From JABWBR01 sp036741235 (lineage in GTDB: Bacteria > Bacteroidota > Bacteroidia > Chitinophagales > Saprospiraceae), in contig DAINSQ010000003.1 of the NCBI GenBank assembly GCA_036741235.1, positions 1 through 64,000 on the forward strand: a stretch of DNA of 64,000 nucleotides. Direction: 5' to 3'. The notes under the pieces were generated by a model, which made no database searches, was not told the origin of the DNA, and worked only from the letters and a program-made list of their open reading frames with translations. Shown piece after piece: positions 36,645 through 45,515 of the stretch. Each line of letters starts with the position of its first letter. The stretch's first letter is position 1. The translations under genes were made by a program, and so were the position numbers.

Positions 36645-37634
36645 TCAATAAGCCCATTTTACATAGATAGCGCCCCAGGTGAAGCCGCCGCCGAAAGCCG
36701 TGAGGATGATATTATCGCCCTTTTTGAGTTGGCTTTCGTAATCCCACAGGCACAAAGGCAGCGTACCTGCCGTAGTGTTGCCGTAGCGGTGAATATTGAC
36801 CATCACCTTATCGGCGGGGAAATCGGTCATTCTCGAAACGGTTTCGATTATTCGCTTATTGGCCTGGTGGGGTACCAGCCAGGCTACGTTGTGCGAATCG
36901 AGGCTGTTTCGTTCCATAATTCTGAGCACTACATCCGACATACCCTCTACTGCGGCTCTGAACACGGGTTTGCCATTTTGATACACAAAATGTTCGCGCG
37001 ACAGCACCGTATCGACTGTTGGGGGATAGCGGGAGCCCCCTGCTTTTTGATGCAGGTAATGTTGGCCCGAGCCGTCGCTGTGATGGATATAATCGATTAC
37101 GCCATAGCCTTCGGTATTGGGTTCGAGCAGGACTGCGCCGGCGCCGTCGCCGAAGATCACGCAAGTCGTGCGATCAGTATAATCTATGATAGACGACATC
37201 TTGTCGCCTCCTACAACTATTACCTTTTTGTGGTTGCCCGACTCCACAAATTTCGCGCCGGTAGTCAGGGCATATAAAAATCCCGAGCACGCCGCGCCGA
37301 TATCGAAGCAGAACGCATTTTTGATGCCTACCGCGTCGGCAATGATATTGGCCGTATCGGGGAAAGGCATATCGGGGGTGATGGTAGCGCAAATCACCAG
37401 GTCGATTTCAGCAGGATCGGTATTGGTTTTCTCGAGCAAGCCTTTAACTGCTTCAATACCCATAACGGAAGTGCCTTGGCCTTCACCTTTTAAAATCCTG
37501 CGCTCTTTGATACCTGTACGTTCTGTGATCCATTCGTCGTTGGTATCTACGAGCGATTCCAACTCTTTGTTAGTCATCACATAATCGGGCACGTATCCCT
37601 GAACGCCTGTGATTGCTGCATAAATTTTGGACAT
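36645..37634 (-). CDS. fabH: 3-oxoacyl-ACP synthase III
   Basis: The enzyme condenses acetyl-CoA (or branched acyl-CoA) with malonyl-ACP to start fatty-acid chains. From [17 protein letters not shown] it has 329 residues. The active-site triad is C116 ([13 protein letters not shown]), H256 ([10 protein letters not shown]) and N286 ([14 protein letters not shown]), and the C-terminal [13 protein letters not shown] is typical. Ten upstream in-frame codons (from 37664) include two more methionines but do not match family starts. The rpmF-plsX genes often found upstream are absent; a sodium symporter is there instead. Confidence 0.96.
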   Translation of the reverse strand: MSKIYAAITGVQGYVPDYVMTNKELESLVDTNDEWITERTGIKERRILKGEGQGTSVMGIEAVKGLLEKTNTDPAEIDLVICATITPDMPFPDTANIIADAVGIKNAFCFDIGAACSGFLYALTTGAKFVESGNHKKVIVVGGDKMSSIIDYTDRTTCVIFGDGAGAVLLEPNTEGYGVIDYIHHSDGSGQHYLHQKAGGSRYPPTVDTVLSREHFVYQNGKPVFRAAVEGMSDVVLRIMERNSLDSHNVAWLVPHQANKRIIETVSRMTDFPADKVMVNIHRYGNTTAGTLPLCLWDYESQLKKGDNIILTAFGGGFTWGAIYVKWAY

Positions 37635-37754
37635 AAAAGCCATTTTTGTAAAAAACCGGCGCAAGGTATAAAAAATAGCTGACTTTAACGCTTGTTGGGG
37701 CGGTATGTTGGGGCAGAGGCTTAAAAAAAGCGATTACAGGGTTATTAAGCCCCA

Positions 37755-39272
37755 TTATTCAGCCTGATAGGATTCCTGTGAATTGCGGGGAGAAGGGCTT
37801 GAAACGGCCCAAAGTCCGGCAAAGGTAATGAGAGCATTCAACGCCAGGATCAGGAAGCCGAAAGTAAACCCATGAAACCACCCTGCGGAATTTTTATCGA
37901 GTATATAACTTAATACAGGCGCCAGCAAGCAAATGGCAACGACCCAGGGGCCCATACCTGGTTTAATGGTTCGGCGGGTAAGTATGCCAAATGCGAACAA
38001 GCCCAAAAGGGGGCCGTAGGTATAACCCGCCGCTTTGAACAACTGGTTGATCACCGCGCTGTTGTTGAGCGAACCGAAAAAGACGACAATCGCCAGCAAC
38101 AAGAAAGACATGCCGATATGAACCCTGGTGCGAATGCGTTTCTGTTCAGGGTCTGATTGCCCCTTTTTCTCAAAGTTCAGAAAGTCGACGCAAAAAGAAG
38201 TAGTAAGCGCCGTTAGCGTAGAGTCTGCGCTCGAATAGGCTGCGGCAATAATGCCTAATATGAAAATGATGCCTGCAGCCGGCGGCAGGTGTTGAATGGC
38301 TATTGTCGGGAATAGCTGATCGGATTGAGCTGGTTTTTCGAGCCCCACATTTGCGGCATACAAGTATAACAGTGCGCCTAATGCCAAAAACAACAGGTTG
38401 ACCAAGGCCAGCATGCCGCTAAATGTGAACATGTTTTTTTGGGCGTCGCGCAAGGAGCGACACGAGAGGTTTTTCTGCATCATATCCTGATCAATGCCCG
38501 TCATGACAATAGTGATCAGGGCCCCGCTGATAAACTGCTTGAAAAAATTGTTGGGGTCGTTCCAGCCGCCTTTAAAGAAAAACACCTGGGAGTATTCGCT
38601 GTGGCGGATCATCTTGACAAGGCCGCCTAAATCGGTTTCCAGCGCTTGCCCGATGATGATAATGGTGAGGATCACAGAGCCGATCATGCAGACAGTTTGC
38701 AAGGTGTCGGTCCACACAATTGTTTTTATGCCTCCGCGATATGTATACACCCAGATGAGCGACAAGGTTATAACCACGGTAGCCCAGAATGGTATGCCGT
38801 AGTAGTCCATGACAAATTTTTGCATCACCATCGCCACCAGAAATAACCGGAAAGAAGAACCTATGGCTCGCGACAGGATAAAAAACGCAGCGCCCGTTTT
38901 GTAGGCGTGCCAACCCAGGCGTTGCTCCAGATAACCGTAAATGGAAGTCAGATTAAGCCTGTAATATATAGGTAGCAACACGGTAGCGATGATAGCATAC
39001 CCTACGAGATAGCCCAGAACGATTTGAAAATAGGAGAAAGCCTGATTTTCGGCGCCGGCGCCCACTGCGCCGGGTATGGAAATAAAGGTTACGCCCGACA
39101 AGGAAGCGCCTATCATGCCGAAAGCCACTACAAACCAGGGAGATTTACGACCGGCAAGAAAGAAGTTGGCATTGCTGGAATCCTTGCCGGTAACCCAGGA
39201 AACGATGATTAGCAGAGCAAAATACGCGGCGATGATGCCAAGAATAAGGGCCGGTGTTAATTGTTCAATCAT
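37755..39272 (-). CDS. Sodium:solute symporter (SSS family)
   Basis: The 505-residue inner-membrane protein has about 13 hydrophobic segments. It carries SSS signatures such as FFLAGRKSPWFVVAFGMIGASLSGVTFISIPG near the N-terminus, GGIKTIVWTDTLQTVCMIG in the middle, and SSADSTLTALTTSFCVDF later. Substrate is not predictable; proline, sialic acid, sugars and carboxylates are all possible in this family. The start MIEQLTPALILGIIAAYF is chosen because a longer frame would begin next to the promoter box at 39312-39319. Confidence 0.9.
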   Translation of the reverse strand: MIEQLTPALILGIIAAYFALLIIVSWVTGKDSSNANFFLAGRKSPWFVVAFGMIGASLSGVTFISIPGAVGAGAENQAFSYFQIVLGYLVGYAIIATVLLPIYYRLNLTSIYGYLEQRLGWHAYKTGAAFFILSRAIGSSFRLFLVAMVMQKFVMDYYGIPFWATVVITLSLIWVYTYRGGIKTIVWTDTLQTVCMIGSVILTIIIIGQALETDLGGLVKMIRHSEYSQVFFFKGGWNDPNNFFKQFISGALITIVMTGIDQDMMQKNLSCRSLRDAQKNMFTFSGMLALVNLLFLALGALLYLYAANVGLEKPAQSDQLFPTIAIQHLPPAAGIIFILGIIAAAYSSADSTLTALTTSFCVDFLNFEKKGQSDPEQKRIRTRVHIGMSFLLLAIVVFFGSLNNSAVINQLFKAAGYTYGPLLGLFAFGILTRRTIKPGMGPWVVAICLLAPVLSYILDKNSAGWFHGFTFGFLILALNALITFAGLWAVSSPSPRNSQESYQAE

Positions 39273-39311
39273 AGTTTTGGCGCCGGTTGTTGTGGCAAAC
39301 CGGTAGCGGGG

Positions 39312-39319
39312 CAAAGATA
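39312..39319 (-). promoter_or_regulatory. -7 promoter box TATCTTTG for the sodium symporter gene
   Basis: An exact TAnnTTTG match lies 40 bases before the ATG at 39272, inside the short spacer after the upstream glycosidase-like gene. The -33 region has no clear TTTG at standard spacing. Confidence 0.5.
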
Positions 39320-39342
39320 GTAATTTTTGGACAACGACAGGT

Positions 39343-40332
39343 TCACTTCATCAGCATATCGCTTAGAAGCGCCGCAGCGTAAGGCGAGTTGTAACCGCGA
39401 AGGCCTTCGCCGGTAGCGGGATGATAACACTCGAATATGCCCTGGTCATTGGCCAGGGCCAAGGTATCATTTTTCACGCGGGCAGCGGCCTCGTACATAT
39501 CGTACCGCAACAGCCCCTGGTATAACATCCAGTTGCTAAACAGATCAATTGCCGTATGGCCGGTAGCGCTGTCTTCTCCGGGCAACATGGCGGCCAGATA
39601 GCGTTCTTGCTGCCAGGCGCCTTTTTCGAGGTGCTGGAGCAGGCGCTCTGCTTGTTCCTGGGTGGGTATTTCAGCCAGCATCGGCAACAGGGCCCCCAGG
39701 TATCCCGTCGGTATTTGGGATTTGCCGTGCAAGTCGTAAGGCAAATACAACCCGAGGCGATCATTCCACAAGTATTCATTCATGGCATAAATAGACAACT
39801 CGTGCCATTGTATCAGCGCGGTCAGGTCTTGTTTGAGCGCCTGGCCGATTTGGATAAGGGCTTCATTCGACCAAATCAATAAAGTATTGAATACCGGATC
39901 AATCCGGGCCGCGCCGGTTTGCCAAACGGTATTAAAGGGCCATCCGAGCCGGGCAGGATCGTTTGTGACCGCCAGACAGGCATCCAGCGGATCGAAGGTA
40001 TCGTACAGACTTGTAAGGTATTGCAACAGGCGTTCAAACGCTTCGTGTAAAAAGGAGGTCGGTACTTTCTTTGACCTGACCATACTGAATATCCGCAGCA
40101 GCAATCCGCCGTGAACGGGCAATTGCCTCGTTTGCGAATTAATGGCTACGGGGATTTCATCCAATATTTTATCGCAATACGCCGGTATCAGCGACGGCTC
40201 GGCATACGCGGCGCCCAATGCCAATATAGCCGCGCTATGCCAGGCAGGCCCTGCCGGCTCCTGGTGGCCGTCGGATACGGCCATCGCCTGCACGATCAAC
40301 TTGTGTGATATTTCCTGAAGCTTGGTGCGCAA
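39343..40332 (-). CDS. Six-hairpin (alpha/alpha) glycosidase-like protein, GH63/GH37 type
   Basis: The 329-residue protein looks like the catalytic half of an (alpha/alpha)6-barrel glycosidase. Helical repeats include MNEYLWNDRLGLYLPYDL, HTAIDLFSNWMLYQGLLRYDMYEAA and GIFECYHPATGEGLRGYNSPYAAALL. These match the order of motifs in GH63 and mannosylglycerate-hydrolase/trehalase-like enzymes. It is shorter than full enzymes and lacks a signal peptide, so it is probably cytosolic. Whether it is active is uncertain; the general-acid region is not clear by eye. The frame opens with TTG at 40332; an ATG at 40284 (MAVSDGHQEPAG) is an alternative start. Confidence 0.6.
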   Translation of the reverse strand: MRTKLQEISHKLIVQAMAVSDGHQEPAGPAWHSAAILALGAAYAEPSLIPAYCDKILDEIPVAINSQTRQLPVHGGLLLRIFSMVRSKKVPTSFLHEAFERLLQYLTSLYDTFDPLDACLAVTNDPARLGWPFNTVWQTGAARIDPVFNTLLIWSNEALIQIGQALKQDLTALIQWHELSIYAMNEYLWNDRLGLYLPYDLHGKSQIPTGYLGALLPMLAEIPTQEQAERLLQHLEKGAWQQERYLAAMLPGEDSATGHTAIDLFSNWMLYQGLLRYDMYEAAARVKNDTLALANDQGIFECYHPATGEGLRGYNSPYAAALLSDMLMK

Positions 40333-40492
40333 AATAAATATTTTCTCCTGCCGAATTTCTCATTCGGGAGGCGCCAGTAATTGTTGGAATAGGCGAACTG
40401 GATTGGCGTATAAATAAATACAGGGGGGGATGCGTTATGCAAAAATACATATTCTTCTGTATTTTTCGCGAAATAATAATAACCGCTCAACT

Positions 40493-41233
40493 ATGCGTAC
40501 TCAATCAAACCCTTTTGCCAGACTATTCCTGGCAATGCCTGCTTTGGCGTTTTACCTCACTTTTGCCCACGCTCAACAAGCCATGCCGCCCTTTGTAGAA
40601 GTTGCAGCCTCTGCAGATAGCCTTATCGAGCCCGACGAGTTGTTGTACAGCATTTTGCTCAATCCCAACGCCATCTACGGCTATGCCCAGGAGGATTATT
40701 ATTCTGAAAATATTCAACAGGAAAGAGAAGCGCAAATGCAATTGAAGCGCCAACAAGCTCAGAATAAGCTACAGGAATTATTTAAACAAGCCGGGATCAC
40801 CGACAAACAATTGATCAACGACCCCTACTCACTCGACGATCCCAATACGGCGATGTACCGCGCCTATAATGTTCGGTTTTCCAATAAGCAGCAGTTGGAA
40901 AAGCTGGTCAAATTACTGCAAGGCAATGAATTGTATACGGGCCGGGTGGCGGATATGGAAAGCTCCAAAAAAACGGCAGTATACGATGCCTTAACGGCCA
41001 TTGCCCTCAAAAAGGCCAGGGATAAAGCCGCCAAAATGGCTAAAACCCTCAACCTCAACATTGGCCCAGTATTGGAGATAGTAGAACTCAACCCGGAGGT
41101 GTATACTACGCCCAATGTCAATTATAATTTGCAATACCACAACGACGCCGTGCAATACGCTGTGGATCCCAGCCAATACCAATATATGATCAAGGCGAAA
41201 GCGACCGTCAGGGTTAAGTTTGCATTGCAATAA
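40493..41233 (+). CDS. SIMPL-domain (DUF541) periplasmic protein
   Basis: The 246-residue protein starts MRTQSNPFARLFLAMPAL with a signal peptide ending near AHA-Q. It then has the SIMPL fold layout: an initial strand VEVAASADSLIEPDELLYSI, a helical stretch rich in Gln/Lys (QLKRQQAQNKLQELFKQAG) and the second half DALTAIALKKARDKAAKMAKTLNL ending in ATVRVKFAL. The molecular role of SIMPL proteins in bacteria is not settled. A longer frame from 40430 lacks a leading signal sequence and is rejected. It is followed by a strong bidirectional terminator. Confidence 0.8.
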   Translation: MRTQSNPFARLFLAMPALAFYLTFAHAQQAMPPFVEVAASADSLIEPDELLYSILLNPNAIYGYAQEDYYSENIQQEREAQMQLKRQQAQNKLQELFKQAGITDKQLINDPYSLDDPNTAMYRAYNVRFSNKQQLEKLVKLLQGNELYTGRVADMESSKKTAVYDALTAIALKKARDKAAKMAKTLNLNIGPVLEIVELNPEVYTTPNVNYNLQYHNDAVQYAVDPSQYQYMIKAKATVRVKFALQ

Positions 41234-41238
41234 GTTAG

Positions 41239-41277
41239 TGACCTGGACTTTGGCCCAAACGGCTAAAGTCCAGGTCA
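41239..41277. terminator. Bidirectional terminator between convergent genes
   Basis: Perfect 13-bp arms (TGACCTGGACTTT, AAAGTCCAGGTCA) enclose a 13-base loop. It is 6 bases after the SIMPL gene stop on one strand and 32 bases after the outer-membrane protein stop on the other. The A/T at the loop end of the stem is typical of two-way terminators. Confidence 0.8.
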
Positions 41278-41309
41278 TACGCTGTATAAAATAGCTGCGG
41301 GGTGTTGAA

Positions 41310-41855
41310 CTACCAAATCCGGTACCCTACCGTAACGCCCAGACGGAAATCGAGGTAGGAAAGTGCGCGCAGCGCCTGCCGAAGGTCTGTGTCGTTGAAG
41401 GAAGCGCCGATGATGATGTTTTTACCAAGTCCGCCGTAAGTTTCAAAAACAAAGCCGCCTTCCGTGACCAGCTTCCAGCCCAGCGTGCCGCCCAGGGCCA
41501 TCTTGTCGATACTGGCGGCATGGCCGAATTCATCGGAGCGAAACTCAGCGCTGCCGCCCTTGAGATAACCGCCGGCGAAAAATCCGTCGGCATCGCGGCG
41601 CGGGGCGAAGTAACGCCGGTATTCAGCCACTACGCCGGTATTGCGAAAAGCATAATTGCCCCCATCAATATTGACGTTCAGCCAGGAGTGGTTGATGCCG
41701 ACGCCGATACCATCATTGGGAGTAGGACTGTATTCGTAAAAAAGTCCGGGCGTTTTAACCAGCATACCCGCTGCGTTGAATTTCAGGTCGTGATGTTGAG
41801 CTTGCGCAAATATGGCAGGCAAGAGAATGGCAAGGGTCAGGAGCAGTCGTTTCAT
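41310..41855 (-). CDS. Small outer-membrane beta-barrel protein
   Basis: The 181-residue protein starts MKRLLLTLAILLPAIFAQAQ, a clear signal peptide, and continues as alternating hydrophobic/polar strands (GLFYEYSPTPNDGIGVGINHSWL, VVAEYRRYFAPR, GGYLKGGSAEFR, LGGTLGWKLV). It ends in LGVTVGYRIW, a terminal aromatic residue as needed for barrel assembly. It resembles the DUF3575-like or porin-like small barrels common in Bacteroidota. No specific function can be given. The preferred start is 16 codons inside the longest frame. Confidence 0.72.
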   Translation of the reverse strand: MKRLLLTLAILLPAIFAQAQHHDLKFNAAGMLVKTPGLFYEYSPTPNDGIGVGINHSWLNVNIDGGNYAFRNTGVVAEYRRYFAPRRDADGFFAGGYLKGGSAEFRSDEFGHAASIDKMALGGTLGWKLVTEGGFVFETYGGLGKNIIIGASFNDTDLRQALRALSYLDFRLGVTVGYRIW

Positions 41856-42014
41856 GGTTTTGTTTTTGATGTGTTTTATGAGGATACAACGCATCGCTAT
41901 CAACGGTTATGTACAGCCCGCCGGAGATTTAAGCATTCTTTAGTATCTTCTTAAGTTTATTTTAAAACCCCGGCCCGGGCTTGAACACAACCCCTCTTTT
42001 CTGGTTTATCTGGC

Positions 42015-42713
42015 ATGAAAAATATTGTAATCATCGGCGCTTCTTCCGGTATTGGGCTGGAATTGGCCGCCCAGCTGTCCAAAGCGGGCCATAACGTATA
42101 CGGCACTTACAACAAAAATGCCAATAGCAGCCCAAATGGGCAGGTAGCAATGCATCACCTCGACGTATTGTCGGAATCTCCGGATCTGAGCTTTGCGCCC
42201 GAGCAGGTCGACGGACTCGTATACTGCCCGGGCAGCATTCAGCTCAAGCCGTTTAACCGAATTACGCCCGAAGCATTTCTGGCCGACTATCAGTTGCAAG
42301 TGATCGGCGCCATTAAAGTTATACAGGCTTTACTGCCCAAACTCAAAAAGTCGGAACAGGCCGCTATCGTACTTTTCTCTACCGTAGCCGTACAAACAGG
42401 ATTCAACTTTCACACGCAGGTTGCGGCTTCCAAAGGCGCCATTGAAGGCCTTGCCCGGTCGCTGGCAGCCGAATTGGCGCCAAAAATAAGGGTAAACTGC
42501 ATTGCTCCCTCGCTTACCGATACGCCGCTGGCCGCCGGATTGTTGTCTACCGACGAAAAAAGAGAGGCCAACGCCCAGCGCCATCCGCTGAAAAAAATCG
42601 GCAGCGCCCGGGACATTGCCAATATGGCCAGGTTCCTGCTGAGCGACGAAAGCGCCTGGATGACCGGACAGGTGATGCACGTAGACGGGGGCATGTCGGC
42701 AATAAAAGGATAA
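42015..42713 (+). CDS. Short-chain dehydrogenase/reductase-family protein
   Basis: The 232-residue protein has the NAD(P)-binding motif IGASSGIG (residues 7-14), the DV adenine-pocket motif (HHLDVLSES) and the C-terminal IAPSLTDTPLA and VMHVDGGMS. At the YxxxK catalytic motif the tyrosine position is valine (V136, with lysine K140, in QVAASKGAIEGLARSL). Activity by the classical mechanism is therefore doubtful, although some SDR relatives share this change. Serine 122 is present in FSTVAVQTG. It sits 9 bases before the small TIGR03643-type gene, probably in one operon. Confidence 0.85.
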   Translation: MKNIVIIGASSGIGLELAAQLSKAGHNVYGTYNKNANSSPNGQVAMHHLDVLSESPDLSFAPEQVDGLVYCPGSIQLKPFNRITPEAFLADYQLQVIGAIKVIQALLPKLKKSEQAAIVLFSTVAVQTGFNFHTQVAASKGAIEGLARSLAAELAPKIRVNCIAPSLTDTPLAAGLLSTDEKREANAQRHPLKKIGSARDIANMARFLLSDESAWMTGQVMHVDGGMSAIKG

Positions 42714-42722
42714 TTCGATTTT

Positions 42723-42995
42723 ATGCTCAGTGCCGAAGACATAGACCGCATCATAGAGATGGCCTGGGAAGACCGCACCCCCTTCGAGGCCATCGAAGCC
42801 CAGTTTGGATTGCCCGAAATGGAAGTGGTAAAGCTAATGCGCAGCCAACTTAAACACACCAGTTTCAAGCTATGGCGCAAAAGGGTGCACAGCGGCGTCA
42901 GCCAAAAACACCGGTTGCGGCGCAACGCCGAAATCAATCGCTTCAAATGCGACCGGCAGCGCGCTATTTCTAATAATAAAATCAGCAAGCGCTAA
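42723..42995 (+). CDS. TIGR03643/DUF2805 family small protein
   Basis: The 90-residue basic protein begins LSAEDIDRIIEMAWEDRTPFEAIEAQFGL and continues PEMEVVKLMRSQLKHTSFKLWRKRVH, the signature of the conserved TIGR03643/DUF2805 family of unknown function. The helical N-terminal half looks like a helix-turn-helix (a region resembling sigma-4 or transposase-type HTH). The C-terminal half is arginine/lysine-rich, which suggests nucleic-acid binding. This is inference only. It directly follows the SDR gene with a 9-base gap. Confidence 0.85.
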   Translation: MLSAEDIDRIIEMAWEDRTPFEAIEAQFGLPEMEVVKLMRSQLKHTSFKLWRKRVHSGVSQKHRLRRNAEINRFKCDRQRAISNNKISKR

Positions 42996-43094
42996 ATATT
43001 TGCCGGCCGACTCGCCACAACAGGTAAGCATACCCGCCAGGTTTCTTCTCAAATCTGTGCCATACAACAGACACAAACACTGTTCTCTTTTTAT

Positions 43095-43102
43095 TATGTT
43101 TG
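43095..43102 (+). promoter_or_regulatory. -7 promoter box TATGTTTG for the 2OG oxygenase gene
   Basis: An exact TAnnTTTG match lies 42 bases before the ATG at 43145. A longer frame starting with TTG at 43100 would begin inside the box, which decides for the ATG. No clear -33 element. Confidence 0.5.
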
Positions 43103-43144
43103 CAATGTAGCATTATCTTACATGCTCTCATTAACATCAATATT

Positions 43145-43972
43145 ATGCTGAATAGCCGATATTCAAATTTAAGGCAACTTGCCGGCGAGCTTGCATCGCA
43201 TTACCAGCAGAACAAGCCGTTCCCCAACATGTACGTCGACAATTTTTTCGACGAGGCGTTTCTCGAATCCGTGCTTGCCGAATTTCCCGACGTGAGCAAG
43301 TTGAAAGACAATATTCACTACGCCAATCCCAACGAGGACAAATACGCTACCAAGGGCGAGTATCCCTTTGGCGAAAAAACGAAGCAGCTGGTGCATTTCC
43401 TCAATTCACAGCCTTTCCTCGAATTTTTGCAGCAGGTCACCGGTATACAAGAAACCCTGATTCCCGACCCGTATTTCGAGGGGGGCGGATTTCACGAGAT
43501 TAAACCGGGGGGATATTTGAAGTTGCACGTCGACTTTCACAAGCACCGCAGTATGCACCTCGACAGGCGGCTCAATTTGTTGATTTATTTAAACAAAGAC
43601 TGGGAAGAAGCATACGGCGGCCATTTTGAGCTGTGGGAAAAAGATATGAGCGCCTGTGTTGTCAAAATATTGCCGGTATTCAACCGGATTGCCATGTTTT
43701 CGACTACCGACGACTCCTGGCACGGCCACCCCAACCCGCTCACCTGCCCGCCCGACAGAAGCCGGAAGTCGCTGGCCTTGTATTATTACACCAACGGCCG
43801 GCCCGAACACGAAATCAACGCATCCGACAAAAACCGGATCACGACTACTTTTAAAGGCCGTAAAGGGGAAGACAACTGGCGCATGGCGTTTTACAACGGC
43901 GCCGTCAACTTTGCCAATGCCATCCTGCCCGACGCTTTGGTGCGTTTTATTAAATCAAAAAGAAATACCTAG
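43145..43972 (+). CDS. 2-oxoglutarate/Fe(II)-dependent oxygenase
   Basis: The 275-residue protein is a prolyl-4-hydroxylase-like oxygenase. The iron ligands are H128 and D130 (LKLHVDFHKH) and H193 or H195 (DSWHGHPNP). R207 in DRSRKSLALYYY is placed to bind 2-oxoglutarate, and GGHFELW and RIAMFST are family strands. It has no signal peptide. Relatives act on small molecules or sugar/protein side chains, and the substrate here cannot be told. The next gene is a membrane glycosyltransferase on the opposite strand, so a link to cell-surface glycans is only a possibility. Confidence 0.85.
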   Translation: MLNSRYSNLRQLAGELASHYQQNKPFPNMYVDNFFDEAFLESVLAEFPDVSKLKDNIHYANPNEDKYATKGEYPFGEKTKQLVHFLNSQPFLEFLQQVTGIQETLIPDPYFEGGGFHEIKPGGYLKLHVDFHKHRSMHLDRRLNLLIYLNKDWEEAYGGHFELWEKDMSACVVKILPVFNRIAMFSTTDDSWHGHPNPLTCPPDRSRKSLALYYYTNGRPEHEINASDKNRITTTFKGRKGEDNWRMAFYNGAVNFANAILPDALVRFIKSKRNT

Positions 43973-43989
43973 TATCTCTGTGCGGCAGG

Positions 43990-45453
43990 CTATTGAGGGA
44001 GTTTTAGTTTAAAGACTCTTATGTTGTCGGCTTCCAATAGCATCGTATCCAGAAATGGTTGTACGTCTTCGCGTTCGTCCACTATTCTGGAGTCGGAATA
44101 CAAGTAGCGGGCGCCGTAATTTTTGATCATATCTTCGATCCAGAGGCTGGGCAGGTCATTATTTCTAAAAATAAATCCCTGTTTGTCGAGCATATAGGGA
44201 AAATGCACGTTTGATTCGTCATTGATCATAATACACCGCTCATTGTCGGGCGCTACCTGCTTCAGCGCCTGTTGGTAGCGGTACAGGTTGGGGTTGTAAC
44301 CCGATTTTTCCACGCGCCATTGAGGAGTCATCACAATGACGGCGCCGGCCAGCGCCAGGGGCATGATCGAGCCCGTTACCCAATTTCGCCGTTCGCCGGC
44401 TTTTTCCACCAGGCGTCGAACGCCGACCATGGCTACTACGTACATCCACGGCAAAAATGGCAGCAGATAATAATCGTGGTACGACCTGATGGCATTGAGT
44501 TGCAAAAGCAGGTAAACCAGCGTAATGACCATCAGTGTGTCTATCCACCACCGCCCCCCCGGCAGTTTGCGGATATGTGAAAACCCGATAAAAAACGGAG
44601 GCACCAGGATAGGTGTCAGCATGATCAGCGGGAAATTTTTATAAACATACACCCATAAGATGCCCAGCAGATGGCCCCAGGGCATATCCGTGCCAAATAT
44701 TCCGCTGAGAATGGGGTTGCCTTGCCAGGTGGGCATTACCCAGGCGTACCAGGCCAGTGCGGGGGTTACTACCAACAGTTGGATAAAGGCCCCCACAAAA
44801 TTGCGAAAGGTGAGCCCTTTTTCTGCTCGCCAGGCGCGCAGGAATACCCCTATACTCACCACTGAATACATGAGGTATTGCAGCTTGACCAAAGTAGCGA
44901 TCAGCAATAACAGCGCTGCCGGCAGCAGTAAAGTCCATTTACTGCGCTGTTGGTCATAGCGAAGCATAAAATATAGGTACCAAATGGAGGCTGAAAACGC
45001 CATCAAATCAGGTATAGGCGCCATCAGGTAATTGTGCACGATGGGAGCAAACAGCATCAATACGGCCCCCACTCCAGCCAGCCAGTCGTCAAATTCCAGT
45101 TGCTTCAACAGCTTGAAAAAGCCCCAAACGCCCCACAAACAGATCAGCCAAACGCACAGGCGCACTACCAGCAGGTGTTCGCCGGTCAGCTTCATGACCA
45201 TGGCAATGCCCCACTGCATCAACGGAAATTCCGAGCGGAAAATATTATCGGCGCCCCCGTTGAAATGGTTGATCCTCGGATTGAGGATGTTGGCGTCGTG
45301 GCGGTAAAAATTGCGGATATTCAGCATCGTCTGCATCTGCCGCCACGAATGCCCCCCCTTGATTTCGGAATAAAACCAAAGGCGGTGAAACGCCAGGCTG
45401 ACCAGTATGGCTGCCGCTATAAGTAGCTGGTGTGGGCGAAAAGGTAGTTTCAT
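43990..45453 (-). CDS. GT-C type membrane glycosyltransferase (ArnT/PMT-like, GT39 group)
   Basis: The 487-residue protein has about ten hydrophobic segments. It also has a long first periplasmic loop containing GGHSWRQMQTMLNIRNFYRHD and NIFRSEFPLMQW, the place where GT-C enzymes carry their acidic catalytic motif. A C-terminal soluble domain (about residues 385-487) ends the chain. Such enzymes move sugars from polyprenyl-phosphate donors to lipids, glycans or proteins on the outer face of the inner membrane. Donor and acceptor are unknown. It is 58 bases after ileS on the same strand with a repeat between them. Confidence 0.75.
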   Translation of the reverse strand: MKLPFRPHQLLIAAAILVSLAFHRLWFYSEIKGGHSWRQMQTMLNIRNFYRHDANILNPRINHFNGGADNIFRSEFPLMQWGIAMVMKLTGEHLLVVRLCVWLICLWGVWGFFKLLKQLEFDDWLAGVGAVLMLFAPIVHNYLMAPIPDLMAFSASIWYLYFMLRYDQQRSKWTLLLPAALLLLIATLVKLQYLMYSVVSIGVFLRAWRAEKGLTFRNFVGAFIQLLVVTPALAWYAWVMPTWQGNPILSGIFGTDMPWGHLLGILWVYVYKNFPLIMLTPILVPPFFIGFSHIRKLPGGRWWIDTLMVITLVYLLLQLNAIRSYHDYYLLPFLPWMYVVAMVGVRRLVEKAGERRNWVTGSIMPLALAGAVIVMTPQWRVEKSGYNPNLYRYQQALKQVAPDNERCIMINDESNVHFPYMLDKQGFIFRNNDLPSLWIEDMIKNYGARYLYSDSRIVDEREDVQPFLDTMLLEADNIRVFKLKLPQ

Positions 45454-45495
45454 TCCGGGGTAAAGGCAGTTGTGTAATTAAAATTAAGAATGAAG

Positions 45496-45515
45496 AATCC
45501 AACATCAAACATCAA
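45496..45515 (-). repeat. TTGATGT repeat at the ileS stop codon (family C)
   Basis: On the minus strand the sequence CTTGATGTTTGATGTTGGAT contains the ileS stop (the first TGA). It continues as TTGATGT-type units and a TTCATTCTTAATTTTAATTAC tail. A second copy with the same words lies at 19391-19410. As with family A, the repeat starts at a stop codon. Confidence 0.65.

Noticed and set aside
37665..37754. rpmF/plsX remnant upstream of fabH
   Set aside because: The 90-base spacer has no frame resembling ribosomal protein L32 or PlsX.
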